A DNA stretch of 64,000 bases, taken from Amoeboaphelidium protococcarum (taxonomy: Eukaryota; Aphelidiomycota; Aphelidea). A model generated the notes under the pieces. The model was not told where the DNA came from. It saw only the letters and a program-made list of their open reading frames with translations, and did not search any database. A program made the translations under genes and the position numbers. Positions 46,873-59,563 of this stretch are shown piece by piece. The stretch spans positions 434,001-498,000 of the forward strand of contig JALECJ010000005.1 of NCBI GenBank assembly GCA_023515745.1, written 5' to 3'. Within the stretch, counting starts at the first letter, position 1; each line of letters opens with the position of its first letter.

Positions 46873-49800
46873 TCATTGCAAATTATAATCGCCCTCCTTG
46901 TGATATGCTTGTCTGCGCATTACACCTAATCTACTGCGAGCATCACTAAGCGACTTCTCCAACTTTAATATCTGCACCTGCTATTCCATTTCCTTCTTCT
47001 TGAACTCATGCGCGGACAGTTTGGAGAAATCGACATCCTTATCGAGTCCCTACTTGCTATTGCTATCCCTTAATTGTTACACTACTTTGACCAACATACG
47101 AGTACCATCCGTGACGGCCCTGGCAGCAACCTCCAGTGAATCCTGAGTCTTGGAGCCTCTTATAGCTTTAACTCTAGCTGCAGCGACCAATTGTGCAGTA
47201 GCGCCAGACACTTCTTAGGCGGCGACAACCAACTACTCCATACTGTGAGTGCCCTGGATGACACCGTCAGCACTCTCAACAAGTAGCTTCGTGGCTGCAG
47301 CTACAGCTTTAGCAGCAGATATCAAGCCATCGATCCATCTGGAGTTTTTCTTGTAGAAAGCAGCCACACTACCACTGCCTTTACCATTAGAGACGATCTC
47401 TTTCTAAGAGTTGGTTGCGCACACGATCAATCTGGCGATAGCATCTGTAATGGCTCGCGCACTAGTGAGAATCGAATCATGAACAGCTAGGTCCGTTTAA
47501 GTCAATTTAGGATCTCTCGGTGCCTTCTACAATTTCAAAAGAGCATCAATTGCATCCTGAATAGCTTTAGACGCTGCCAACATTTCATCTTCAACCACCT
47601 TGTCAAACTCTTCACCCTAACCATCACCTCCGCGAGCATCTTTCGACACCAACGAAGATACGAGCTGAGTCAGGGGCGAAAGAGTAGACTGTAACTGAGC
47701 ATTATACTCCTGCACCTTTTGTGGCCGCTGAGTGAAATCCACAGATGCAAGCTGAGCAGATTACAGGCGGTGATAGAAAAACTTGGCGTTCTCGGAGATC
47801 ACTCTGGCCTGCTTAATCAATTTATCAGATACGGCATCAGAATCTTCAACATCCTCCACCAGACGAAGGAGACCTTTTGAGTTGGAAGCCAAATAATAGA
47901 CAGATTAAGCAAGATTAGTAGCATTCTTTATCGCCTCAGCTTGAGATTCGCCGCTGGCATCACCACCAACCAAGTGCTTTGAGAATGATGCTGCAAAATC
48001 ATTAGACTGCGCAGACGTCTTGTCCAGAAGAGATAAAACAATTTCAGCAGTAGCGGTCTAATTTCCATTATGAGCTGAGCTATCCAGTTCAAACATGGCA
48101 TCTGACGCTTTATTCTTACAATCATCAAGAACACTGTCCATAATCTTATCCATTTAAGATCGATGTTCCAGGCTCAGAGAATCAATCTTGCCTAGTAGAG
48201 AGGCTTCATTCGAAGAACCTTAAGATTAGAGATTCTACAAAGCCATGAGGCTCTGATCTAGCCCAGCTTATAAGACTAGTATTTCCTCATCTTTGGCACT
48301 GATCTACTCTTTCAATCTCTCCAACTCACTCTTCAGATTTCTTAAATCATCCTTCAGCAGATTCTAATCTTCCAATTGCTATTTCAACAGCTACTCTGAC
48401 TGGTCCTTTTCCACTTTAAATTAAGCAACCAACTTCTACGTTTCTGCACCTTTTGTCATCGACAGTTCTTCAAATCTAGCTTTCGCATCTGCAGCCTGTC
48501 TTCGCAGTAGTGCCACCTGCTCAATGCCTTCATCCTTCTATTTCTCCAGCTGGTTTTTAAACTAGTCACGCTCCTTCTTCAAGTCTTCCATCTCCATAAA
48601 CTTGGCCTTCATTGTCTGCGCCAACTTCTCCTTCTCCAATACGACATCTTTAACTGAGAGGGCCTACTTTTACACCTCCTTGAACTTTTACAAGACATCC
48701 AAATGCTCTTTACGCAATTGTGCATACATTGCTGCCACATTTTCATACTTGGCTTTCCACATGGCAACTTGATCTTGCAACTGCTTGATCAAGCCATCAA
48801 CTTCTTACTCTTTCTGTGCTCTTTAAAGATCCCAGCTACTCTTTGAATGTAATTATCTCTCATACTCTTACATTCTGGACTGGTACTCCCCCATAACGCG
48901 ATTCACATCCTGCATTCTACTTTCATAGCCTTAGATGATCTGCTGCGCTTGCAACAACTAATTCTTCAAGTTCTGCAACTCATCCAGGTGACTATTGTTC
49001 TGAATCAACTACTGGCGCATAATCATCTACTAACGCTCATAGTCAGACTGGATAACTGTGGGCTCTGGAGTGATATTAGATACTGATCCCCATAGATCAT
49101 CAACCGGAGGAGTCTTTTCACGGGGAGGTTCAGGCTCAACTCTGCGCACAAGGGCCTGACTATTAGTAAAATCTGGGGGCAGAGGTGGAAGAGTGGGTAC
49201 AGTAATTAAACTGGTCAGGTATCTCAGGTTTGAGCACTCAAAGTAGAATTTACGCAACATCTCATACTGCTAACGATATCTCAGACGAAGAGGTTCCATA
49301 GCCTCCACTGCATCAACAGTCTTATGCATGGCAGTCAACATTGAATTCAAAAACTAGTAAATACCATAGCTCTCTTCCACCAGGGGGACAAGAGCAGAAA
49401 TTTTACATTCATTATTAGAGTTGGGTCTAAAATTATCAAATATAGTCTTTTAAAATCTATCCAACGTGTCTTGCAGATCCATAAGCTCCGTGATAGTAAT
49501 ATAGCCCTCATTCACATCATCAACCTTCTTCAGAGCTCTGTACTCTTCATAACTCATGTTTGCGGTGAACTCTGGGTGCATAGTGTGAAATTACAACTTG
49601 GCCTTGATAAATTAGATATAAACTTGAATCAGAGTACTATATCCCCTACCACCATAGGTGTGAGCCCGCTCCATAGTGTCCAAGAAGGGAACTTCTCTCA
49701 TACACTCTTCCAGTGCACAAGAGTGCCCATCCCTCAAAACTTTGTGAATAGTAATAAGAGCCTTGAAACACTGAATCTCATCAGACAGAACTGGTTGCAT

Positions 49801-50127
49801 CTTGACAGCATTCCAGAACGGCTGAGCAGTCTTGAAGTCCCACGTAAACACAGCACATACTACAATAATTAATCAAATATAATTCTATCATGATTTCTAC
49901 TATTATAATGACATGACTTACTTCTAACATGCTTCTACTTTGGTGCAGTTTCATCCTAGTTGAGTGCCTTCTTCACACTGATTGATAACTCATGTTCAGC
50001 CTTCTCCTTTTCTTTGATGCTGAACCTACCCACTAAAATGTCAAACATTCATTATCACATACACTATTTTTGTAAAATCTTACGCTCTAGTCATGTGGGG
50101 AGAAGTTCTACCACGAAGGGAACTCAT
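46873..50127 (-). CDS. SLA2: SLA2/HIP1R endocytic adaptor (ANTH plus I/LWEQ)
   Basis: 1044 aa, three exons: 50084-50127, 49922-50025, 46873-49859, with introns of 58 and 62 bp. SLA2 links clathrin, PIP2 membranes and actin. The ANTH domain (residues 1-about 270) reads FSIKEKEKAEHELSISVKKA, then KHVR, and FTWDFKTAQPFWNAV. A P-rich linker (VPTLPPLPPDF) is followed by a long coiled-coil (about 340-640, KQLQDQVAMW..). The C-terminal I/LWEQ (THATCH) domain (about 800-1040) has AAARVKAIRGSKTQDSLEVA, RAVTDGTRMLVKVV and QQVQILKLEKSLSDARSRLG. Few TAG codons fall in the ANTH domain. The gene order 'RasGAP, SLA2' is convergent. Confidence 0.93.
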
Positions 50128-50434
50128 TGTGATAGCTGAGTGAAGGTTCGGTAGGGGTCTGTATTACTGTAAGGTGCTTCAATGTAAAGAGGAAAAGGCG
50201 CGAAACGAGAAAGAATTCGCGCACGAAACGTACAGTACGTTCGTTCATCAAGAAAGAGAGACAGATATCCTTAACGGGGTCGTCAAATGATTGCTTGCTA
50301 ATGAATGTGATGCATCAGAAGGGAGTACATCATAGTTTTCAGGTTGTAGTTTATAGGAGCGCAATTATGATTAGGGACTGTAGGCATATAGAGTTATAAC
50401 AAAAAATATTGGCAGAATGTAAATAGATTCCATG
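50128..50434. other. Intergenic, SLA2 5' region
   Basis: 307 bp between two leftward genes: promoter of SLA2 and 3' end of the kinesin gene. Nothing else recognised. Confidence 0.35.
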
Positions 50435-50726
50435 TCATTTTTCAAGCAGAGTTACGGCTCCAATTTAACTCCTATCATCGCCTTCCTCCCTCTTAGGCAA
50501 ACCGAAGTTATTGGTGTTAACATTGTGATTATCACCGTTATGGAGCATCATCTATTGTTGGAGTTCTTTAACTTTAGCTTACGATGCAATAGTCTGCTCC
50601 CGATGAAGTCGCTCAAACACATCCTTGTAATTGTCATAGTATGCACTTTGATTATGTGCTTCATCGGCACTTGATTCTCTTTCAGCTTTCGATTGATCAG
50701 CCATAGATGGTTTGAATTACTCTGCA

Positions 50727-50757
<31 letters not shown>

Positions 50758-53700
50758 TTCCGTTAGTGAATGGACTGTCAGATGACCAGGAGCGGCGTCG
50801 CATGTTCGCAGCAGTTGAAGCGGTTGGCTTGCGGACACGAGCAGGTGTCTTTCCCAGAGCAAATTCAATCGCGTCAAAGTCAGCCTGGAACTCCTCTAGA
50901 GAATTTCTTTTGTTACCAGCAGAAGCCTGTCTACTATGAGCTAGCATAACCTCAGACTTGAGAGTTGTCTCCAAAGCAGTTGTCTTGAGAGCATTCACTG
51001 TGCGTTTAAGATGATCATTCTCCTTCTCAAATTATTAAATCTACAATGAGCGATTGCGATTCTCCAACTTCATATTGATCACATCGTCCAGCAATAGTTC
51101 CATAAACCGTACACTCTCCATAGGATTGACGCTATGCACGACATTCACTGCATTCTCGTAACTTTACACAATATCAGCAGAGACATCTCCGTCCATATCT
51201 GAACCTTGAGCAATCTCCATTTGAGCACTCTTGATTCGATTGGAGAAGTAGTTGATTTCCGCATCGACAATGTCCATTCTGTTCTAGATTTCACCGAGCT
51301 ATTACGTTACAAACTCGGCATTCGGATCATTTACTCCCAGGCTGAGTATTTGCAGATTAAGCTGGCCATACTCAGCCTCCAAGTCATTTCTTTCTTTAAC
51401 CAGACTCTCCCGCTTACTCAGCAAATCTTCTACAACTTCATTCACCATTCTGCTATTCAAATACTGCTCCACCTCCTTATCGAATAAATCCTTCTTTTAT
51501 GCAACGTTGGTACTAACCTCCTATTCAGTGATACTGTCCAGTGCGTTTTCATCATTAGCTATTCCCAGCAGAGACTTCCAGCTCTTTTTCGTATTGTCAA
51601 CGGCGGCGGTGGCACTTGAGGTGGTGGACACATCAGAAGACTCGCGCTTCGACCGCACCATAGTTTTCGATCGCTTAGGAGACCAGAACCGTTTACTTAA
51701 CGGACTATTAGTAGTTTTGGCTTTATTCAGGAATTGTCGCAACTTGCCTTGCAACTAGATCGATTCCTCTGTGCGCTTCTTCAACAGAGCTTTCTAGCTC
51801 TAATTACTACTTTCCAGCTTCTTTGTCTACTCAGTCAACTGCCTCTCCTTTCTCTTCAGAATCTGAATCTCTCGATCTTTCAACTGCTCCTGCTCTTTAA
51901 TCTTGGACTCCTTTTCTCTCAACGTCTTAATCATCCTGACCTTGTCTTATTTCATAGACTAAAGACTGGTCTTGAGATTTCTAATCACACTCTCATTCTA
52001 CTCCCGTTTACGCAGCAACTCCCGCTGTGTATCCTGATATCTCTTCCGATAATCACCAATCTCCATTTGAAGTTTTCTTACCTTCTCTTCATATCTTTGA
52101 CGAATGATGCCATACTAAGCCTTGTCGCCAGAGGAGTCAGCCTTCTTTAGAGCCTCATCTCTCTCCCGCTCCACCGATACCATACTATCTTGAAGCATAG
52201 CAATTTTCTTCTCATAACTCTCACGCATGTGATCATACTCCTACTAAGTAGATTCCAATTAATGAACCAACTCTTCCTTGATCGAAATATCAGTCTCAAT
52301 TTGATCGAGCATCCTCAGCATCTTGTCCTCATTCTCTGTAGATTCAAAAGCATCAAGATGGCTATTCTCTGCATCTGAATCCATTTCAGAAACACCGATA
52401 TCACTTTAACTTGCCTTAGGAGACATTGACCCGATCTACTTCTTATTCTACTGAACAAGCTACTACTCCCGCTTAATCTCCTCTTTCACTTTGTCGATAG
52501 TTTCGAGAACTTTAGCATTTGGTAGAGATTTAGAAGAAGGATATGCGGAGAGTGACGATTTCTACTGACCACCAAATTACAAGAGCGACTGTAAAGCATT
52601 CAATTCAGCTTGCAATTTAACAAACTGGCTCGATAGATTTTCATCCTCAAACGACTGCGATTACTTCTAGATGGCTGACAGAATATCTTGTGCATTACTA
52701 AGTCGACTTTGAATTATACTGAGTTGACGGTCATTGATGGTCTATACATCACTGACATTCTGAGACTGAGTAACCAGATCAGATGAGCTAGGTAAGCGCT
52801 ATGAGCCTTTCAAAGACATGAGCTCAATCTTGAGTCGCGCCACTTCAGCCCTCAGCTAATGCACCTCCATCGCCTGATAATCCTGATTCACCATGACTCT
52901 ATTCTTGATGTTCCTTGCACGACTAGCATAATTTAAAGTGTTCAACGTCTCTCCAAAATTAGAATCGGCCGGACTAATACAAGCAATCATTAGCGTCTGA
53001 CTATTTCCACCTAAAGAATCCTGCAGCAATCGCGTCAATTTACTGTCTCTGTATGGAACATGACTCGATCTATCGTTCAAAGCATGTATCACTTTACCCA
53101 TAGCCAGAAGACCGCTATTGATAGCAATTCCCTCCTTGGCTCTATCTCCCGTAGCCTTGGTCTTCTTCATACGTTCGCTACCAGCCAAGTCGACAAAATG
53201 GAATTTACTACTAAGTCTAGTCTTTTGCTATTAATCTTGAAGTAGCTTACTCTGTTCATCCGATTACTATACATTATCCCCAGACTAAGATTAAGGAATA
53301 AACTCCTACTAAAGAGTGATGGAGAAGATGGCGTGCGATCTGGATGATGTGAGATTCATGTCAGTGCTTCCGGTAGTCCTGCACACGGATCCTTTATGGA
53401 GACATTGGAATACTTGATCAGCAGATGTCACAAACTCTTCTTTCACTCCAGCCCAATAAATTCCACCTTGGCCATCCTCACGAATATTTAACAGAGATCC
53501 GACTTTCTTTGAATTGCCGCCACCATTAGCAGATAACAGTCTAGTCTATGGTGATAACAAATCAATCAATTCTTCATTATAAAGCTCAAGAAAGCAGACT
53601 GACATTTTAAAGCTGTATGACGTGTCCTTAGACTATCTATCACTAATGTACTCAAATACTGACCGTATCGCACGAGGCACTACTCCAACAGAGTCGAAAC

Positions 53701-54058
53701 CATCATCGCCATTCAAACCATTGGTGTCTAACGATTATTAAGACTACAGTATCAAAGTCTCTAGTCCAGTACCCATCGTATACGTTTTACCACTCGAAGT
53801 CTGACCGTAGGCAAGAATAGTAGCATTATATCCTTCATAAAATTTACTCAGAAGCGGAACCACGGCATTATCGTATATCTGCGGCTGAGTACTAGTGGTA
53901 GAGAAGCAGTAATCGTATGAATAAGCTCGCGTAGAATCTAGAATTATTTAAGGTGGACTGCTGCCCATCACAGTGACACAGTCATTACATTTGGCAGCCT
54001 ATTCTTTACCAGAAAGAGGCCTGACTCTGACAGCAACCTTGACACTAGCTTCATCCAT
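50435..54058 (-). CDS. Kinesin-4 (chromokinesin-like) motor
   Basis: 1207 aa, single exon. Motor domain 1-about 400: [10 protein letters not shown]-loop [14 protein letters not shown] (residues about 84-96), switch [14 protein letters not shown], switch [41 protein letters not shown], and [20 protein letters not shown] followed by NIKNRV. Wording such as [29 protein letters not shown](AMGKV) and [12 protein letters not shown] fits kinesin-4 (KIF4/KIF21) best. Beyond lies coiled-coil, then a basic K/R patch, and a C-terminus with an acidic Asp run (about nine Asp). Kinesin-4 proteins regulate microtubule plus-end growth and spindle midzones. Confidence 0.9.
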
Positions 54059-54453
54059 ATATAAAGTCCCAGTACTCCTGTAAATAAATAAATTGATACT
54101 GTAGATGAAGTCTTATAGCGGAAAGAACTGAAAAAATTCTTACACGAGGCGAAACAGAGAGCGGCTCAAGTGAGAACGAGTGAGAGAAAGAGACTTATAG
54201 CGGAGTGTAATAGTGAACAGCATCCAGGGGGGACTGTTTCAACGCGTCTTTTCCTTCCTACTATAGTAAAGTGTAAAATACTATTTGTGGTTGAAAAATT
54301 AAACCTGGAACAGAATAGCCAACGCTATACACATTGTTTGAAAAATTGATTGAAAAAGACAATATAAAGTGCATTATCCTGGTGGCGTATATCTTACATG
54401 ATATGAAGTTTATTTAGATAGCGCGCTTTTACTTCAGTTTTCTCGTGTTGGTG
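54059..54453. other. Intergenic, kinesin 5' region
   Basis: About 400 bp upstream of the kinesin start. No coding frame or RNA gene recognised. Confidence 0.3.
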
Positions 54454-54678
54454 TCAGCCATTTGTAAAAAAAACTAATATCAATCTCGCTTGGGATAATT
54501 ATTGAAGTATTTTTACATCCACAATGTACATTTCTCCATCATTAGCACCTGCCCATATATCAGAATATAATATTGTCGCGTCATTAATACCAAAATGCCA
54601 TTTAAAGTATAGTCTACGCCATTTTGTGACACTGTCTGCTCTCTTTTTCTCCCCCCATTCGATAGTATCACGTTTCAT
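54454..54678 (-). CDS. Possible small ORF or 3' exon, unrecognised
   Basis: 75 codons from ATG 54678 to TGA 54454-54456, with a protein-like sequence (TIEWGEKKRADSVTKWRRLY, then IWAGANDGEMYIVDVKILQ). The second part resembles a beta-propeller or WD-type strand, but one strand is not enough to assign a family. A possible splice acceptor (AAATTTAG) lies upstream, but I could not find a first exon. It might be a real short gene or chance. Confidence 0.3.
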
Positions 54679-54830
54679 GACCTTTTAAATATCATGATCA
54701 TGATCCGCGTGATATTTGTCACGCCTAAATTTTTAAATTCAGTCTCCGGTATTGCTTACATCTGATCCTTACCATCATTTAGAGCTAGCACTTAGATTTA
54801 ATTAGAATATATTTAAAAGCTATGTAGAAG
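54679..54830. other. 5' region of the secreted unknown
   Basis: 152 bp of AT-rich sequence before ATG 54831, with a TATTTAAAAGC motif about 20 bp upstream. No gene. Confidence 0.3.
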
Positions 54831-56060
54831 ATGATGTACTCCGCTCTGTTGGCATTATCTATCGCTAATTTGATTCATGCTGCAACGTTACGGATACTTG
54901 ATCATCAAACAATGGAAATTCCGATAAGGCTCTTCTATAAATCAACAGAAGCTACTAGCGGTGTTGCTGATGTCAGCATTGAACTCGACAAGGATGAGAG
55001 TACAAGAAGAGCCATGAAATACGTTATTGCTGGCCCCATGAAAGCTGCCATCAGTCCAATCGGTAGTTTGGCACAGTTCTTTGGTTGTCCCAATCTGATT
55101 CCTCATTAGAATATGAGAGCCGCTGTCGTGCAGCCAGCCTTGTATCAGCTCAAAGCTGATGGAATGCCTAAAGAAACAGATGATGATAGCCAATACTCGA
55201 CAAATAAACATAGCGGCCATCAAGAATTCTGGAAAAGCAATTACAAAAGACCCTATAGCTCTTCCCGTTACGTGTACTTTGTATTTGACTTTAGAAATGA
55301 GAGAAAAAAGTCGCTGTTATTAGAGACTTTTTAAGTGCAGATGAATAATCAATGGGGAAAGCACGATATTGAATACTCTGTCGGATACTCTGACGTTATT
55401 CCGAAATATTTAGATAGATAAATGGTGTTTACTAAAGTCCGAATTAATTCTAATGGCCGTCCTCTGGACTTGCTTCCCAGAGACTCTATTGCACATTCGG
55501 TGATTGTACTACGCGTTGAATTTTTAAAATGTGATAACCGTCATACTATGAAACCGCAGAAGCTGAACATTCTGCATGCCGCATTCGAGTTGGTCAATGT
55601 GGTTGATAATCCAATGTTTTAGCCCGTTACGATTCAGCCCTAATGGTAAGTCTTCAATGACAGAGAGCTAGTGCATTTATCGAATTTGTTGATGCGGTAA
55701 TCTAACGCTTTAAAAATAATATGTCACCGACAGCCTGCATGTTCTATTAGCGGTAAGGTACGTGTGAGTAATGAAATCAATCTGGCTTCACTTCAAGACT
55801 TGGATAGAGTTGCGCAATTGGACATTTCTGTTGAAGAATTGGTGTATGAATGGGATGAGATGAGAATATTTTTGTTTTTTAAAACCATGGAGGATGTGCA
55901 GTTGGACGAGTTGTTGCCTACATATGTGACGCGATTGATTGTTAACGTGGTTTAGCAATCATCTGACCGCCGTAATTAGGCCGTCTCAAGGCTCCTCTCT
56001 GCTATCCCTCCATAGGAAACGTTTAAGAAGTTAAGGCAGGCCCTTCAAGAGTTAATTTGA
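54831..56060 (+). CDS. Secreted protein of unknown function
   Basis: 409 aa. Begins with a clear signal peptide (MMYSALLALSIANLIHA) and continues RILDHQTMEIPIRLFYKS, with beta-rich hydrophobic segments later (YVYFVFDFRNERKKSLLLE, SVIVLRVEFLKCDNRH) and a C-terminal helical part. There is no second membrane span, so the protein is likely secreted or in the endomembrane lumen. It contains several Cys in the middle and a Q-rich part read from TAA/TAG. I recognise no family. It converges on TBCK. Confidence 0.65.
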
Positions 56061-56166
56061 AAACTAAAGCGTGATTGAACATAAAATGATGAGACGCTTT
56101 TAAATGAATAGACAGTACGTAGATTATGAACATTTTCCATTTAATTTTTTCAAGTTTAGAGCAATT

Positions 56167-58812
56167 TCAATCGCTGCGTGGAGGAGGTAGAGGAGGGTCC
56201 AGAGTGGATTCAGACATTAGCTCATGGCCAAAGTGACTCTACAGAGCATCCCAACCACCACTGAGAATACTCACCTTCATTACGTTAAAATCATGGACAA
56301 GCAGTCGAGCTATTCTTTAAACCTTCTGAGCATTATCCCCCACAACGACTACTACTTTATCAGATGTAGCAGAACGCAAACTCGATTCATCTATCAAATC
56401 GGCGTCGGGAATATTAATAGATCCGCGGTGATGACTCTATTTGAATAATAATTCAACTCTACAATCGATGATACAGACACCATCACCCTCACCGGCAAGC
56501 TTAATAACATCTTAGATAGACAAATATGCAATTGGTTCTCCGTCTGAGATATATTACGGTAAGCTCTAATAGCTTTAATCAGCCACGATATACATACTTT
56601 GAGGACATTACTTATACAACTCAGAGGCAGTGCTAAAGATTTATTCCATGTCGAGTCCAACAATTGAAGATGCACCAACAAACTGCATACAGTCTGTAAA
56701 ATCAGCCGTGAGTAGATTCTATCGTATTGAAGAATTATGTAATATCGCGAGACCAATAAACACAGATACGGATGAATGATCCATACCATGCGCCATTATC
56801 ATACTCCATAGCTAAATTGTTTTCTACAGAGGAAGGATGTGAGCAAACAGGGTGAGAATCCATGGGATGGCAAAGAGATCTAGAGTGAATCCAATGTTAT
56901 CCAATGCAGTCGCCAATTATGGGTCATACCATGTTAACAAAACTTTCATTAGATGCAAATGTTCCTTCAGCACTTTACTATTATCAGATCTAAAGAAGCT
57001 ATATAAATATCTCTGAATGAACTTATCAAAACAGGCATACGCTGCACTAATATCAAAATAATGAAGCACAACGAATGGGGCACAAACAGAGTCTAATCCT
57101 TGCCAGTAAACGAGGCCATTGTTACTCAGCATCCAAGCTTTGATAATCTACCGCAGCATACCACGACCATAGTAAGAGGCTATTTGCTTATGATATGGAT
57201 GGCATCTGGGGAGGTCAAGATCCAGCTACTTATCAACTTCCATCTATTACGTTGAGTCAACTTGATGAAATTAGTCAGCGCACGATTACTGAATGTCCAA
57301 TAATGCAGACCAAATCTATCCAGCCATAAATAATGGAATATCATGCAATTTACAAAAACGGTGTAATAGTTGGTTTGAATGCGGCAAAAACTATAGCAGT
57401 TTATGGTAACTTTAGACTAAATATAGCTAATACTGACAGTCTTTCTATCTTTGTGCAAGAGGAAGCTCAGGCTTATCGATATTCTGAATGCAGATTTATG
57501 GCAGATTCACGACAGAATCTCCAATAAGTATCTACTTGGAAACTCCAGAGACATCAATATCAGCTTCATCATCAGATCTTAAAACCTTCGTATGCTATAA
57601 AGTATCTGAAGCGGCGCAACTTTTAAAAACTCTACTCAGATCTAAATAATGATCAAAAGTCTGCTTATCATACAGGAGATAAGGATCAGTGCTTGAACCA
57701 ATTTCTTGACCAAACTAATAGTACTACCGCCTACTATAAATGGGAGACTAAGAGTTGAATTGAGTCTTTATAATCTTTGGCATTCTATAAATCTTGTTCA
57801 TTCTCTTTTAATTCTGCAGACCAGACGTAGCACCTCCACTAGATGTCAGTCGATACAAGTGCATACACAATCTGTCCACTGTATAAGGATCAATCGGACT
57901 TATAGCGGGAGGCTTTGATGCTTATATACTAGTAGATGACAATAATAATTGCTAGATACTTTCAAGTGAAATTCTATCTTTGATAGACACCACTAAACAT
58001 TTTAGAATCAAATCTTTCACAACAGAGTGACACTCTATATTATCCAATTTTCTTTGCACATATTCAGACTGAAATTACCCAGATCTTAACATATGCAAGA
58101 ATTAATAGTCATTATTATTACCATCATGATCATTTTTTCTACTCGAAGGATGATCAAAGAATGGCTGACCAGAGGCAAGATTATAGGCCAACATACCAAG
58201 AGCCCACACATCATCATTAAAGAGAGCATATCCATCACTCAATAACCTCTCTGGTGACATTAAATCAACTGATAAAATTGGAAATCTTATCCATTACCCA
58301 TAGTTTGTACTAGAGTAGAGCCAGTAATTAGATAGTAAAATATTCTAGCCATTCCAGTATATACAATCACCACTCAGATTGCCATGAACCAAACCGTACT
58401 CATGCAAATGTTACAGCGTTACAGTTAATTAATTCAGAATAGTTAGAATCTATTCATCTTCAAGTCGTTCTTTAATCTCTGACAATTTAGTAAAGTCAGA
58501 TGGAGGCTAACGGTAGATGAAATGCACATGGTTAATGTCATAATCGATATCCACCAGAGGAACCATGTACTCGCACCTACTAAAGTTGGCATTAAATAGC
58601 GAGCACGCCTGAGAGTAAACTACATTAACGTAATTTATCACTCCAGATCCTCCAAGAGTAAGACCAACGGTAGAATGCTAGATCTATCTATCTGAATGTG
58701 ATAACTGTTGCATAGTATGATCTGCAGACTCTTCGTACTCTGCGTGCACACTCTACACACCCAGCTCAATCTGACACAAATCCTTATACTTTTCTTCCAC
58801 CAAACTAATCAT
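56167..58812 (-). CDS. TBCK: TBCK: pseudokinase-TBC-rhodanese protein
   Basis: 881 aa, single exon. The full TBCK architecture is present. The N-terminal kinase-like domain (about 1-330) lacks HRD (HGNLSGDC in its place) and DFG (NYWLYSS), so it is a pseudokinase. The TBC domain (about 490-700) retains the Rab-GAP residues: LDLDLPRCHP with the arginine finger and NGLVYWQGLDSV with the glutamine. The C-terminal rhodanese-like domain (about 770-860; GVCIIDCRVELLF, HHRGSINIPDADL) has lost its catalytic Cys loop (VVVVGDNAQKV). In animals TBCK is a core FERRY complex subunit linking early endosomes and mRNA. Human TBCK is 893 aa, close to this. The kinase domain may bind but not phosphorylate. Confidence 0.93.
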
Positions 58813-58957
58813 TATTTAAATCACTGGTTAATGAGGCAATTAATTACGATATTAATCTCTAAACTCGATAGAAAGTAAACACTATACCGTTATACAACAA
58901 CGGTAGACAAAAGAAGTAAAAAGAAACGAAACCTCATGAAAGCAAAAGGTTTGTGGT
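58813..58957. other. TBCK 5' region
   Basis: Promoter side of TBCK. AT-rich, nothing else recognised. Confidence 0.3.
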
Positions 58958-59563
58958 TCAGACTGGAACGAACTTACGGAGAGATTAGAGGTGAATTTCA
59001 TTAATAATATTCTGTAAGTATACGATGTATTTATCATTCATCATTCGTTAAATTTCATAGACTACTTTACATTGAAAGTCGCCAATGATAGGAGTGTCAC
59101 ATAATTTTCCCCTATGGCCATCATGACTCTGACGCGTCAAAACCGTTCCTGGGACTGGTCTATCATTGATCTCACACCGTTCCTTCTATTATATTTTATC
59201 GATACAACGTTCTTGTAAGTTGTCAGTGATGTCCAACTTAGATATTACTAACTTTGAACTAACAGTAAGTAGATGCAGATTTTTCCCACATCAAACAAAC
59301 TGTGTTGTAAGTGTCAGAGGACTAATCTTTTTTTAGCAGAGCATTAGTAGTAAGTCTCTTTCTCTTTCTCTCTATTTCAATATCCATGCTCGATTTATGT
59401 TACGGCTTACTATGACAGGACCACTTTGAGTGGCCCCTATAATAGTAGAAAAATACCAGAGTTGAAACGCGGTCTCCTATGGATAAAACTCAAAGACTAC
59501 ATCACAATTAGATGTGCCGTCTTTATATACCTACATTTCTCTCCCTTTTAAATTATTTACCAT
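58958..59563 (-). pseudogene. Possible split or decayed ORF, unrecognised
   Basis: From ATG 59563 a frame runs leftward (MVNNLKGREMQVYKDGTSNC) to a TGA at 59291-59293. The same frame then continues open to TGA 58958-58960 with protein-like text (DRPVPGTVLTRQSHDGHRGK, then KVVYEIQRMMNDKYIVYLQN). A 42-nt GT..TAG (GTTTGTTTGATG..ACTGTTAG) removes the TGA and keeps the frame, so an intron is possible but shorter than others. Alternatively the gene has decayed. No family recognised. Confidence 0.3.
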
